Source: Chamaecyparis obtusa | Taxonomy: Eukaryota > Streptophyta > Pinopsida > Cupressales > Cupressaceae | Length of the DNA: 64,000 nt | Assembly (NCBI GenBank): GCA_027943335.1 | Contig: BSBK01000760.1 | Location: 492,501 to 556,500 of the forward strand | Direction: 5' to 3' | In this document: piece by piece, positions 34,320 through 45,094 of the stretch | Layout: every line of letters starts with the position of its first letter | How positions within the stretch are numbered: position 1 is the stretch's first letter | The notes under the pieces: model-generated | The model's database searches: none | What the model was told of the DNA's origin: nothing | The model's input: only the letters and a program-made list of their open reading frames with translations | Made by a program: the position numbers and the translations under genes

Positions 34320-36210
34320 AATGTGTGATTGATCTGGGAACACATGCAGTCAAATAATGAAGTTGAAATGTGAGATCGATTTGGGATCACAAAGCAACTC
34401 AGATCAGCCAAGAAAGCAAGAGATAGCCAAGAAGGCAAGCAATAGCATTCTGACTCCAAAGAATGAAGTGCAGAAAAATAGAAAATCCTGCATGGTCAGC
34501 CTGGTAGCGACAGTACTGAACACTTAGGAAAGATATAGCCAATAATATATGATGTGACTGCCCCCTCGGGATCGAAAGCGAAATCCAAGTGGAGGGAATG
34601 CAGAAGCAAGAGAGACATGATCAAATCACTAGAAATCATAATCGAAGAAAAAGAATAGAATAACCATCAAGAAGTGAAGATATGCCCCACACATGGGACA
34701 CGGGGCACGAACCTAGCGGTCCCTCTACCCGAAAACACCATGGAGGGGGATTTGAACTTGGGATTTGAAAGTGAATGAAAGACTGGAAGTTTGAAAGAGA
34801 TGGGGATGAAGAGGTGAAGAATGCCCCAGCGAAGATGGAAGGATCAGGCCTCAAAAGGTTAGCCAACTGCACGGAAGAAGAAAAAAGATGATCAAGGTGA
34901 ACTCGAATTTCGGTTTCGATCCCGAAATGAAAGGAAAATGATGTGACATGAAAGACAAGAAGTGAAAGACATGATCGGGAAGAAGCAAAAGGTGAGCGCA
35001 GTTGATTAACAAGTCCACGAAAGATAAAGGAGAGCTCTCTCCATATGCAAGATGCAAAACTAAACTAACATGAACTTAAGAATGCAAGCTACATGAAAAG
35101 TGGTTTACTTGCAAGGTCACAAAGCCAATAGACATCTAATATTCATCATTGAGCGTTATTGGTAGCGTCGCAAGATCATACAATACACACTAGCATAACT
35201 ATGTGGATCTGAATATGATCTATATCAGATAGAAATTTGGGAATCCCACCTAAGCATCAAAGACATGCAGGTCAAGATGACTAGTGCAGTGAGATGACCT
35301 AAGTTTGATATAGCAAGATTATGCTCACATCGAGACACAAGAAAGTCAAGATGACTATAAGCATGCACTTGCGAAATAGTCAAGGATAATACCTTGTAGG
35401 TCCATAGTGTCAAGTAAGACCAACATAAATGCTCATGACAGTTAGGACCAACAAAATATACCCACATGCAGAAAAAACAATAAAACATGTTCTCATTCCC
35501 TCAATCTTCTAGCTATGCATCATCGAAAATGATCACAGGGGGAGAACACTCAATAAAGAAATCATCATAGATAGCACACAAAGAAAATAAAGCCAAGCAA
35601 GTCTCAGTGAGTCAAGTGTGTGTGTGTGTAGGTCATAGAGTCAAGCTTTGAGTATCGCATCTGCCAGTGAGAAATATTGCATCATCTAGACTGTGGGTAG
35701 GATATATGATAAAGTGTTGAGAAACACTCGACGCTAGGGTAGTGTTGAAAAACACAATTGGGGTGGTGTTGAAAAACACCGTTTGTGAGGTGCCTAAGAA
35801 ACCCAGATGCACAAACAGACCCAAGATAAGCTCAAAACAACAGATGCCCCCTAGACTAAGACAAGAATCAATTCCAGGCTAAGAGAGGCAAAGCAAGAAG
35901 TGGAGCAAAGGAGCGCCACACAAGACTGATAGACATAGGTGCAGAGGGTCTCAAGCAGTGCATGTTTCCAGGTTTTCACCACTTGATAGATTTATTGCAA
36001 TTTTTTCAGGACTTTTTATAATTTTTTTTGTATTTTTTCTACCAAGGCACCTGTTTCCAGGTTTTCACCAAGGCACTTTTTCAATTTTTTTGTATTTTTT
36101 CAAGACTTCATATGCTTTTTAGGATTTTTTTAGCATCATATATGAATTTTTTTGGAATTTTTTCAGGATCAATAAATATGTGCAAAGAATGCCCCAGACA
36201 GAAATGGGCA
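34320..36210 (-). other. Element B 3' non-coding region
   Basis: About 1.9 kb between the pol remnant and the PPT. Nearest pol is an A-rich stretch (minus strand) with GAAAACCTGGAAACAGG, also found after integrase in C near 50360-50400. At 35713-35779 three short hairpins of the form GTGTT-GAAA-AACAC follow one another. I see no convincing ORF. Confidence 0.6.
35713..35779. repeat. Three tandem short hairpins in element B 3' region
   Basis: AGTGTTGAGAAACACT (35713-35728), AGTGTTGAAAAACAC (35741-35755) and GGTGTTGAAAAACACC (35764-35779). All have 5-6 bp stems around a GA-rich loop. Confidence 0.75.
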
Positions 36211-37800
36211 TCAAGAATCTGCTTCCTCTGATGTAGAGAACTGATAGGCCCCAGGCCCAAATGCTGCAACTATGACAATAGGAGGTCTCAACCAGTTCGA
36301 CCAATAATAACCAGCCCTAAGCAATGTCTGAGCTAGCAGAGGATCGTTAGAATGTGATCCACATATGCCATCGTGGATTTTAGCTAGCACTTTTTCTGAC
36401 TCCTCTATTTCTAGACACTTAAGGAGAGTTCCGTCTAGACCCTTCCTATACAAGTCACCAGAGACAAAGGCAAAATGTAAGGGATGGCGGAAAGAATGGC
36501 GTGGTGGATTTGCAAGAGGACTATGAGGTGGAAGATATGAAAAGATGGTAGGATTGCAAGATTTGTAAGTAGGATAGTGTAATTCATCCACCAGGAACTT
36601 GAAGCAAAATTTATGCTTTTTCATTTGTAAAATGGATGCCAAAGTAACCAAGGCATTAGCAACTTTATTCTCAGCTCTAGGAATGGGCTGAAGTATAACA
36701 GATATGAGATCATGCTTGAAGTAGTGCACCATTTTTTTGTAGAGAATCAGCTTGTCATCTTTTATTTGAGACTCATTATTTTTGAGTAGATTTTTATTTT
36801 TACTTTTCTTAGGTGCGGATACTACCACAATGTGGTTTTCACCATCTGACCATTGCTCTTTTCTTTTGACATGATGACTGTGATACTTGATTGTTGATTC
36901 AATCTTTTTTGTTGCTAGTTCGCTGGAGGAAGAAGTAACAGGTGTTGATGCAAGATGAAATGAAGTGACCGGTTCAATAGCATTTATGCGAGGGGTGTCA
37001 TCTCTAGTAACAAGAGAGGTTGAGCCTATAGGGTAAGCTCCAAAAGTAGCTAGATCTAGACTTGTCATAGAAGAACCAGCGTGGTCCACTAAGGCAATCC
37101 GAGGAACAAACTCATCAGACCCCACACAAGACCCATCAACCACGTCAGGATGGTTACTACAAGAATGAACCATATCAACATCCATATCATCAGTAGATAT
37201 ACATTTTTCTCCCCAAAGAAATGAAGTAGAAGGAAGATCATCTCCCATGTGAGCCATAGTGTGCAGTGGTGACTCATCTGTATCTGTGTCTGAATTACTG
37301 AGTATGGGAGTATTTCTAGAATCCTCTCTATAGACCCACTCTTGAATAGCTTGTTCTTCTCTGTCTGCTTCTAAAGGAACGGATGAAGGAACAAAAGTAT
37401 CAAAGATCACCATAGCAGAAGTGGAAGGCTTCATGTGATTAGAAGGTCTCCCATATGACCTAGGAGAAACAGGTATAGAAGAAAAGGAATCCAGCGTATA
37501 TTCACCCATACCAAGGCTCATCATCTTAAGTGTTTTCTCAGCAGCAACTAGAGACATACTAGGATCAATAGAAGGTTCATTGTGAGGAACAATTTTTTCA
37601 GCAGCATCAAGAGCATTAATAGCAATAGTATGGTCTCCAGGAATCACAACTTCAGTGCCATCGTACGGAAATTTGACACACTGATGATAAGTGGAAGGAA
37701 CAACCTGCATGTCATGGATCCAAGGATGACCCAAAAGAATGTTATATGCGAGTGGGATGTCCAATACTTGGAAGCTAATATCTTTCGTGACAGGGCCCAC
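36211..37800 (-). CDS. Element B chimeric pol remnant: protease tail, spacer, RNase H tail, integrase ends
   Basis: A 529-codon open minus-strand frame. Order: end of the retropepsin domain (ILLGHPWIHDMQVVPSTYHQ, residues about 16-36); a long Ser/Asp-rich spacer; a basic stretch (KKSKNKNLLKNNE); then directly the last part of RNase H (IPRAENKVANALVTLAS). Next is the integrase N-terminal zinc-binding region (KIHDGICGSHSNDPLLAQ, LRAGYYW), joined to the integrase C-terminal tail (FGPGAYQFSTSEEA). Aligned with element C, about 1.9 kb (RT and most of RNase H) is missing near 36765 and about 0.85 kb (integrase core) near 36295. Both joins keep the frame. Upstream, a TGA at 37801-37803 separates it from the catalytic part of the protease. 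It cannot encode active polymerase or integrase. Confidence 0.85.
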   Translation of the reverse strand: MGPVTKDISFQVLDIPLAYNILLGHPWIHDMQVVPSTYHQCVKFPYDGTEVVIPGDHTIAINALDAAEKIVPHNEPSIDPSMSLVAAEKTLKMMSLGMGEYTLDSFSSIPVSPRSYGRPSNHMKPSTSAMVIFDTFVPSSVPLEADREEQAIQEWVYREDSRNTPILSNSDTDTDESPLHTMAHMGDDLPSTSFLWGEKCISTDDMDVDMVHSCSNHPDVVDGSCVGSDEFVPRIALVDHAGSSMTSLDLATFGAYPIGSTSLVTRDDTPRINAIEPVTSFHLASTPVTSSSSELATKKIESTIKYHSHHVKRKEQWSDGENHIVVVSAPKKSKNKNLLKNNESQIKDDKLILYKKMVHYFKHDLISVILQPIPRAENKVANALVTLASILQMKKHKFCFKFLVDELHYPTYKSCNPTIFSYLPPHSPLANPPRHSFRHPLHFAFVSGDLYRKGLDGTLLKCLEIEESEKVLAKIHDGICGSHSNDPLLAQTLLRAGYYWSNWLRPPIVIVAAFGPGAYQFSTSEEADS

Positions 37801-37971
37801 TCAGACAGGCAGCGTGAAAAGACCTTTGGAAGATCTTTCCACTTCATCGTAAGCTTTTATAGTAATCTTCTTTTTAGAATCCACAGCGAATTCTGACAAA
37901 CCCAATTGTTGTATGACATTGAAAGAAACAATATTTAACCTTGCACCATTGTCTATCAGGACTCGACGGAC
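37801..37971 (-). pseudogene. Element B protease, catalytic segment
   Basis: In the same frame as the ORFs on both sides and bounded by two TGA codons (37801-37803 and 37972-37974). It reads VLIDNGARLNIVSF, with the retropepsin triad as D-N-G, then QQLGLSEF and strand-like KKKITIKAYDE. Both stops sit where CGA (Arg) would fit, so a C-to-T change in CG context is the likely cause. The protease would cut the Gag-Pol precursor. Element C lacks this segment altogether. Confidence 0.8.
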
Positions 37972-40431
37972 TCAGGTATTGTAGACTAGAACTTCAATGT
38001 GTAATGCTAGATTATGCGGGTGAGCAATAGATATGTCATCTTCTGTAGAAAAGGAGAGAGATAGTGGAGATGAAACGTGGTTGACCATAGCCTGAAATTG
38101 ATTTAGATCAATGTCATTGGGAACATGTGTTGTACGTAGAGCCTCATCAAGAATCTCTCTATGTGAAGAGGATAACCGAAGCAACTCAAGGATAGATATC
38201 TGTGCTGGTGTCTTTTGCAAATGTTGGACAAGATCATAGCTAAGGGTGGCTGAAGGAGCCACTTGTTTGGAAGGCAAAGCTTGCTTGGGATCTTGCGCAG
38301 TTTTAAGGACAATCTTGGCTTGCCCCCTAGTAACAGCATTCAGTGTCTCACTTTGGGAAGATGAACTACCACGTGTTTGCAAGACTAACTTTGGCTTACC
38401 ATGATTGGTGTTATTATCATCTTGAGACCTCATCATTAGAACACTCTCAACAGGTTCTACGATGTTAATCACAAGTGTATTAGAAGGATACGTGTAATTG
38501 ATCTTTGCATCATGATTCTTCTTATGTGTTTGAGAGGTTTCCCCCTTATCATGCTTAGGTAGAGGATCTTTGAAAGCTGTGTGATCAGAATTTTTAGTTA
38601 AGCCATCAGTGGAGATTGTGCCATTCTCAATAAGATCCTGAATATCATCCTTAAGCCTAAAACAATTTTTTGTTGGATGTCCCTTGTTTATGTGATAATG
38701 GCAGTAATGATCCTCTCTCCACCAATCAGGCTTATTTATTAGATCCCAGTTACCAGGTTTATCAGGAAGTGTAAGATATCCATTGTCAACCAAAGTCTTA
38801 AGGATCACATTGTAAGGTTCTGCCAACTTGGTATGGACTCGCTTTCGAAATGACTTCTTAGGCTTATCTGCATATTGAGGTTTAGGAGCATTGTGAGTGT
38901 TGCTAGCTTCTTGTTGTTTTGCTGCATAGATAGCGTTGGAGAGATTGAAAGCGGACTCTTTAACTTTAGGAGCATCAACAACCCCATCATTAACAACATA
39001 CTTGTTCTTATTCCAAGGTTTGTTCTTGTCTTTACCATTGCCTTTAGCATCTTTATTAATAACAATATCCCCTTTTCTTATAGCTACATCCTCAATCCGA
39101 TATGCACTTTCAACCATGTCATGGAAGGAGGAGAACAGTTGCTTCCTTAGATCATAAAATAGCTCAGGCACAAGTGTGTTGACGAAAATGTCAATGTTTT
39201 CTCTTTCAGGTAGCTGACGAGGATATCGAGAATACAATGACCTCCAACATTGTAAGTAAGTTGCAAATGGCTCACCTTGATGTTGTCTTAGATTACCGAG
39301 ATCTATCATAGTGACAGGTTGTTGGATGTTGTAAGAGTACTGCTGGGTAAATCGTTGAGCTAACTCATCAAAAGTCTTAAGTGGTGGTGTCAATTTCGCA
39401 AACCATTCCAAAGCTTGGCCTCTTAAGCTTCAAGGGAATAAGCGTAGGAGATATGTGTCTTCATGAAGAAAGTCCATACTAAGAGCATAAAAATGATGCA
39501 CATGGTCATGAGGGTCACCATTTCCATCATACTTGTCATATTTAGGAACCTCAATATCCTTAGGAAATGGGACCATGTATAGATCTTTATCAAAAGGAAG
39601 AGCACAAATTGATTCTACAAAAGAGACCTTTGGAGGCTCTCTTTCTAATTCCATTTGGGTAAGGCGTTGATTTGTCCAACGTAATTCTTCTTGAAGGACT
39701 TCCAATTCAGTTGGTACTCTTTGTTGGACAATTTGTCTGACATCATAGCCGGGAGGAAGCTTGTATCCTCTAGAAGTCATATATTGAAATTATTGATCGC
39801 CATTACGCTCTAAAAGCTTATGCATCATTCGTTGGAAATCCACATCTTGTTCACATCTCATAAGATCCTCACTAGAAATCTCATCATTAGCCTCTGCCTC
39901 ATGTTGAGAGGGAGGAGGTCTAGGTGGTGAAGAAGGCATAGCAAAAGTTGGCCTTGGAGGAGATCTTGGTGGCGTGTTGTTGTCATTGTTGCCATTGTTA
40001 AAAAGAGGTCTATGCTCATGATTACTAGTCTCAGGTTGCTCATGAAATGTCCCTCTATAAGCCATGCGCCTAGTAGCATCCATCCTTTGTTGATTGTGTT
40101 CTTTGTCTAAGCGTGCTTGATTATCCTTATGCTCAAAGTGTTCTTGCAAGAGTTGAAACTTTTCTTGTTCAGTCAAAGTGAGGGAGACACTGTCTGTGTT
40201 TTTGGGGGTCTTGAATGCGGAAAAGAGGAAACCTCCTTTATACCACGGTGTTGCCTTAGAATTCTCAGATTGGTCAGAACTAGAACTGTTGTTGCTAATG
40301 GGTGCTTTTGAACGTCTAGTTGGAGAAGGTAACTGTGTATAATTGAATGGAGGATGACTCTCCTGCTCAAATTGAGACTGAGTTGTAACCGGCATGAAAA
40401 GAGATGTTGGTTGACTAATAGAATGAGACAA
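37972..40431 (-). pseudogene. Element B gag, nearly intact
   Basis: One minus-strand frame from ATG 40431 to 37972 with only two internal stops (TAA at 39790-39792 and TGA at about 39427-39429) and no frameshift. The N-terminus is polar, with Pro-rich (SPPRPTFAMPSSPPRPPP) and Gln/Glu-rich helical stretches (EQEKFQLLQEHFEHKDNQ). The capsid-like block starts at VPKYDKYDGNGDPHDHVHHF (about 39553) and runs through ALEWFAKL and TFDELAQRFTQQYSYNIQ to GEPFATYLQCWRSLY. A CX2HX4HX4C-like knuckle, CHYHINKGHPTKNC, lies near 38700, then FRLKDDIQDLIENG. The C-terminal half is Ser/Gln/Lys-rich. This would assemble the particle. Its closeness to an open frame fits its young age and suggests Gag was the last part under selection. 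Confidence 0.9.
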
Positions 40432-40797
40432 AGTTTCTTAGATTTGAGATAAGCAAAGGTAATAAAGATCACTTGTCAAAGTAGAAAAATAGAGAGATGG
40501 CTCGTCAAAAGTGATCAAGCACTTACAACAATCAATTGACTAAAGCCGAGCAACGAGCAAGAAGCTCAATAAGCAAGTAGCTAGAGAGGTAACCGCGATG
40601 TGACAAGTGATCAAGAGTAGCATTTGTTAAACTCAAACCCAATAGTTTTAGCTCATTTGTTTCAGTCTAGAACAAATCTAAGCATGTAGGTAACAAACTA
40701 GTTTCAGGTAAGAATAGAAAAAGACAATCTACGACAGGTTAAAGTGCAAGTTTAGCCACTCCGAATTGTAGTAATGACAGGACAACAAAAAGGTTCT

Positions 40798-41020
40798 GGG
40801 TGATACTTTCCACGCAGACAGGGTGATACTTCTCAGTTCGGGCGATACTTCGCCTTAAGCCAGGTGATAGACTATAGTATGGTTGGGCGATAGACTCCAG
40901 GCTAGCAGGGCGATAGTCCAGAAGGCACGAACTATCGCGCAATATACCTCAGCAAAGCGCACGATAAAATAGCAGGGCGCGAACTATCGCACGATATTTC
41001 TTAGTAAGGCGTGCGATACT
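40798..41020. repeat. Element B palindromic motif array 2 (gag-proximal)
   Basis: About ten degenerate copies of a half or full TATCGCGCGATA dyad. Examples: GGGTGATACTT (40798), GGGCGATACTTCGCC (40841), GGGCGATAGACTCC (40886), ACTATCGCGCAATATAC (40931), ACTATCGCACGATATTTC (40983) and GGCGTGCGATACTA (41008). It starts about 370 bp before the gag ATG on the minus strand. Confidence 0.7.
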
Positions 41021-42601
41021 ATTGCAAATTCGTATGACTTTTTGACTAGTGAACATAAAATTCTCAGTTTTAAAGCATTTTGATCAAGTTCAAAGGTTGG
41101 ATAGTGCAATTTCTCAGTTTGACAAGCAGTAATAGTAGATAAAAGACAGGTTTGCAAACAGTAGGTGATCAAACATGTCATAGAACACTTGAAACAAGGG
41201 CAAAAGCAACCTTGCCAAGACAAGCACTTGTGATATCAAAATAGAAAACCTTATGAACGCTACCGTGTGTTTGAATGTTGAAAACATTTACATGGGCATA
41301 GCACAATCGAAGACAATTCAAGCAATTACTACCTAGAAGGACAAGGCTCATTACTTAGCAACATGGCCCACAACTTGATGCTCCCTTGCCTCACACCAAG
41401 TGGTTGCCCACAAGAGATATTGGCGTTGTCATGGAAGTGTCAAAAACACAACCAAAGGAACACATATGGTGAGTGTCTTGGGGTGATCCGGGTAAGTCCA
41501 CTTGGATCAATCCTTGCACCAAGAAGCTAAGCGGCTAAAATAGGGTGGCCTCTATCTAATGGTTCATAGTAAGGGTTTCCATTCATAGCACCCCTCTTGC
41601 TCCTCATAAAGGACTAGGACCTCGCGGCCTCAAGAGTACCTTAAGCATTCTTGCTTAATGCTTTCCTCATGGTCACAATCCCACAAGTTACTCACATCAA
41701 GCGAAGATAAGTACTATGTCTACCAAGGTTTTGTGTCCTCGATAGCCTTGAGATTATAGTGAGTTGGAATCACTTGCCACCAAGGAAAATGATGACAAGG
41801 TTGTCCCCACTTGGGTCGTTCCTCTTGATTGCTCAAGAGCAGGCCCGCTAAAGGATCCTAAGCTAAACAAAGAGTGGATTAATTCTTGAGGTTCAAGGTT
41901 TTTGGTTCACCACAAGGGTGAAGAGCATACTCCCCTATCTCAAGAATCTCTCCCAAACACACCAAGCAAAGATTCAATTACCCCCTTGCTTTCAAAATCC
42001 CAAGATGGGTCAAGATTTCTATTTCACCACAAGGGTGAAGAGTATACTCTCCTACCACCTCAAAATTTCTACAACAAGGTATTAAGTGCCTATGAAAGGA
42101 AACAACTAGTATATGCCGCACTTAATAAAGAAAGCAATTAAACAAGCACTTGATTTGGTTTTTATGCTTAGGGCAGCCCTGCAAAAACCATTAGTAGCCC
42201 TCTTTGACATGCGATTTTAGCAAATTTCAAGCAAGAAGCACCTACAACCACAACTTGTTAGACCAACAAGAGTTAGGAGAATCAAAATCCAAAATCTAAC
42301 AATGATTAGTACATGAAAAAATCAGATAATCTACAAAAAAATAACTGATCAAATGATAAAATCTGAAAATGAAATCATCATGGTTGGATTAGGCTCAGAA
42401 AGACCTTTCCAATGATATATCACACTTAAACTTTTGATACCATTTGCAAAATTTCAAAAAAAAATGGGTACCCATTTTCCAGAGGCACGGATTTGAAAAC
42501 GTTGGAAATTTCAAAAAATTTCAAAAAGTTAGCTGAGAACCTGAAACTTGCAAGATGGATAAAATAACTCAAAAATAGGTCACTGCCAGGTACAGACATA
42601 G

Positions 42602-42797
42602 TATCGCGCGATACTTCACCGTATACTAGGGCAATACTTTTAGTCTGCGCGATATTTCACCTTATACCAGGCGATACTTCACCTGACACCAGGTGATACA
42701 CCTTAATACAGGCGTGCAATTCTTCTAAGATGCAAAGTGTCCCGTGGGTATTATAAGGTATATCACGCGATATACTAAGAAGTATCATGCGATATAC
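42602..42797. repeat. Element B palindromic motif array 1 (LTR-proximal)
   Basis: Includes a perfect TATCGCGCGATA (42602-42613), GCGCGATATTTCACC (42646), GGCGATACTTCACC (42670), GGTGATACACC (42692), ATATCACGCGATATACT (42759) and GTATCATGCGATATACT (42782). It lies about 125-320 bp inside the 5' LTR. Confidence 0.75.
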
Positions 42798-42900
42798 TGA
42801 GACAGAAAACCAGAGAATGAAAATTACGCTAAAAACTTGCCGAAAAATTGACGAAAATTGACGAAAATGCAGAATTTAAAAGACAAAGTCTATCTACTCT

Positions 42901-42918
42901 GCCCCACGATGGGCGCCA
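42901..42918 (-). other. Element B primer-binding site
   Basis: Minus strand TGGCGCCCATCGTGGGGC, starting four bases after the 5' LTR. TGGCGCC-type sites are common in large plant Gypsy elements. It establishes that B is transcribed on the minus strand. Confidence 0.85.
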
Positions 42919-42922
42919 AAAA

Positions 42923-43838
42923 TGTGTGCTATAAATGTGTCACACTTCTATGGATCATTACATGCAAGGAAACTCAAGAATGAGCCCTCACAAATCGATC
43001 CATAGCTCCCTAGGCATGGAGTGTAAGGGCTTTTAAGAATGCTCTCAGCTAGAGCTATTTAGCCTATAACCTTGCTAGTAAACCATGCAATGGGAGATTC
43101 AATGAAGACAAGGGCAAGAATGCCAATATCCTCAAGAATCAAGAATGAAAATGCAATGCAACTATGCTAGAAATGGAAATGCAAGCTAAGCTATGAAAGG
43201 AAATATGCAAGTGTTACAACCCAAGCTAATTAATCTATGTGAGCTAATCTAGAGCATAGAAATGAAGCTAATCTAAGAAAGCATAAATATGAAGCTAAGA
43301 TAAGAATGCAAGAATGAGATGTAGATGCTAAGAATGCTCCAAATCTCCAAAAGCTCCAAAGTGACCTAGAAAACCTGCAGCATAAAGTTAGCATAAAAAG
43401 TTGGGGATCTAGAATGAAGAAGAGAGCTCTCCTTTTAAAGAAAATGAGGAGGAATGGACCATGGAGATTAAGAGGCAAAAGATTTAATCAACGGTGGAGC
43501 TTAAAAGAAGAGCAATCCATGTGCACAAGTATCCTCCAATAGGAAAATAAGAGTTGACTTTTGTGTCCATATGAGACAAAAAAATATTTTTTCCCTTTTT
43601 TATAAAATAAGAATAATGCTTTATTTGTGCAACTTAGGATAAGAGGCAAAGTGGGGGCTTTTTATTTATTAAAAGGGGAGGAAATATTCCTTTTAAATAA
43701 ATAAAAACTTAGGATAAAATGGTTAGCCCATAGAAAATAATCAAATAAATGATAGAGCTAGGATTTGATCAAGAACAAGCAATTGATGATTTAGCAAAAG
43801 GGGCTAATAGTCTAGGTGACCATTTTTAGGTGTATACA
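42923..43838 (-). repeat. Element B 5' LTR
   Basis: 916 bp, about 99% identical by eye to 33368-34303 apart from the 20-bp duplication. A TTTAAAAGG box on the minus strand near 43432 may serve as TATA box. Confidence 0.95.
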
Positions 43839-43843
43839 TTAGC

Positions 43844-45094
43844 ATGCCACCTTTTCCCAAAGGTGTAGAACTCCCCAAGTATGATAAATATCTGGGTACC
43901 TCTGATCCTCAGGATCACTTGAGAGAGTTTGGTGCTCTATCCATGGAGTTCATACATGATCAAACTTATCTCATGCGTCTCTTTCTATGTAGTCTGGGTG
44001 GATCTTCTATGGAGTGGTTCTCCTGACTTCCTACTGGTATCAAATATTTTGACGAGATTGCTAATCTTTTCCTCCAAAATTATTCGCATAACATTCAGCA
44101 TCCGATCAACATCTGTGACCTTTACAATCTAAAACAATGAGCTGGAGAACCTTTCTTGACATTTCTCCAGCGATGGAGACAACTCTATACCAAGTATTCT
44201 TACAAAATACCAGAATATGAGAAACTTGATATCTTTCTAGACAATCTTCTTCCTAATTTTGGATACCAAGTATAGCTGCAAGGTCCTTTAACCTTTGATG
44301 ACATGATTAAGCAAGCTGTGAGAATAGAGGCATTTATGGTCAAGAAAGGGGAGCTCACCCTACACAAAGATAACAAGCAAGGGTCCTCCTCAGGCAAAGA
44401 TAAGGCTAAAATTGTCAATAAAAACTAGGATGTTGTGAATGACGGAGTCATTGATAATGTGATCCCAAAGCCTCCAAAGGTTGTTTTCAACCTCACCTCT
44501 AGTATGCAAGAAACCAAAGCCACTGAGAAGGCTATGACATATACACAACCACCTTCAAAATTTTCTAGAAGAAATCCTTGGGCACCTCAACCCAAACGTG
44601 AGTTCACTTCCTTAGGAGAACCTCTTGACGTAGTATATAAGACTCTTTTGCAGAACCAAATACTCATGCCTCTAGAAAACTTGCGTCCTTATGATCCACA
44701 ACCATGCCTTGCTTAGTGGAATGAATCTACATACTGTGAGTACCATTCAAACAAGGGTCATAAGACTTCCAGCTGTATTCAACTTCGACATAAGATCTAG
44801 GATCTTATTGATAATGGTGATGTTGTTGTGAGTGGTTATAACAAGAACTCAGACCATCAAGCATTCAAAGACCCCTTTCCTCCTCATAAGAAGGGTGATT
44901 CTTCTAAGACCAAGAATAACAACAACAAGGTCAAATATAGATACAATACTAATGACAATGTTATTAATATGGTTGAACCTGTCAATGTCAAATACTGTGA
45001 TGTGATTACCATCAAGGGGAGCAAGGATGCTCCCAGACCCAAAGTTCCTTTCATTTTGCAAGGTCCTATGTCTCAATCATTTGAATCTAAATAG
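43844..45094 (+). pseudogene. Element C gag, capsid and zinc-knuckle part
   Basis: Resumes after element B: MPPFPKGVELPKYDKYLGTS, then DPQDHLREFGALSMEFI, SSMEWFS, LFLQNYSHNIQHP and TFLQRWRQLYTKYSYKIPEYEKLDIF. These form the Gypsy capsid block, colinear with element B Gag. A knuckle-like motif, CEYHSNKGHKTSSC, lies near 44739, then IQLRHKI-stop-DLIDNGDV. Stops: TGA near 44024 and 44138, TAG at 44273, near 44428, 44714, 44798 and 45092. Most sit where element B or the family has Gln or Arg. No frameshift is obvious in this part. Confidence 0.88.

Larger units (their letters stand above)
40432..42900 (-). other. Element B leader region
   Basis: 2.5 kb between PBS and gag on the minus strand. 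It contains the two TATCGCGCGATA-type arrays (listed separately) and two copies of the dyad TTCACCACAAGGGTGAA (41906-41922 and 42023-42039). Part of it is shared with the leader of C. A plus-strand ORF of 79 codons (41902-42141) overlaps the dyads; I do not call it a gene. Confidence 0.6.
33368..43838 (-). mobile_element. Element B: young Ty3/Gypsy deletion derivative (TSD TTAGC)
   Basis: 10.5 kb, minus strand, inside element C gag; TTAGC at 33363-33367 and 43839-43843. LTRs of 936 and 916 bp differ by roughly ten bases plus one 20-bp duplication, so it is the youngest insertion here. Minus-strand order: 5' LTR, PBS, 2.5-kb leader, gag, protease, a chimeric pol remnant, 1.9-kb 3' region, PPT, 3' LTR. 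RT, most of RNase H and the integrase core are missing, so it is non-autonomous. Its Gag and spacer are related to those of its host element C. Confidence 0.95.

Noticed and set aside
41902..42141. 79-codon plus-strand ORF in the leader of element B
   Set aside because: Antisense to B, built around two copies of a dyad, with no family motif; explained by the repeat structure.
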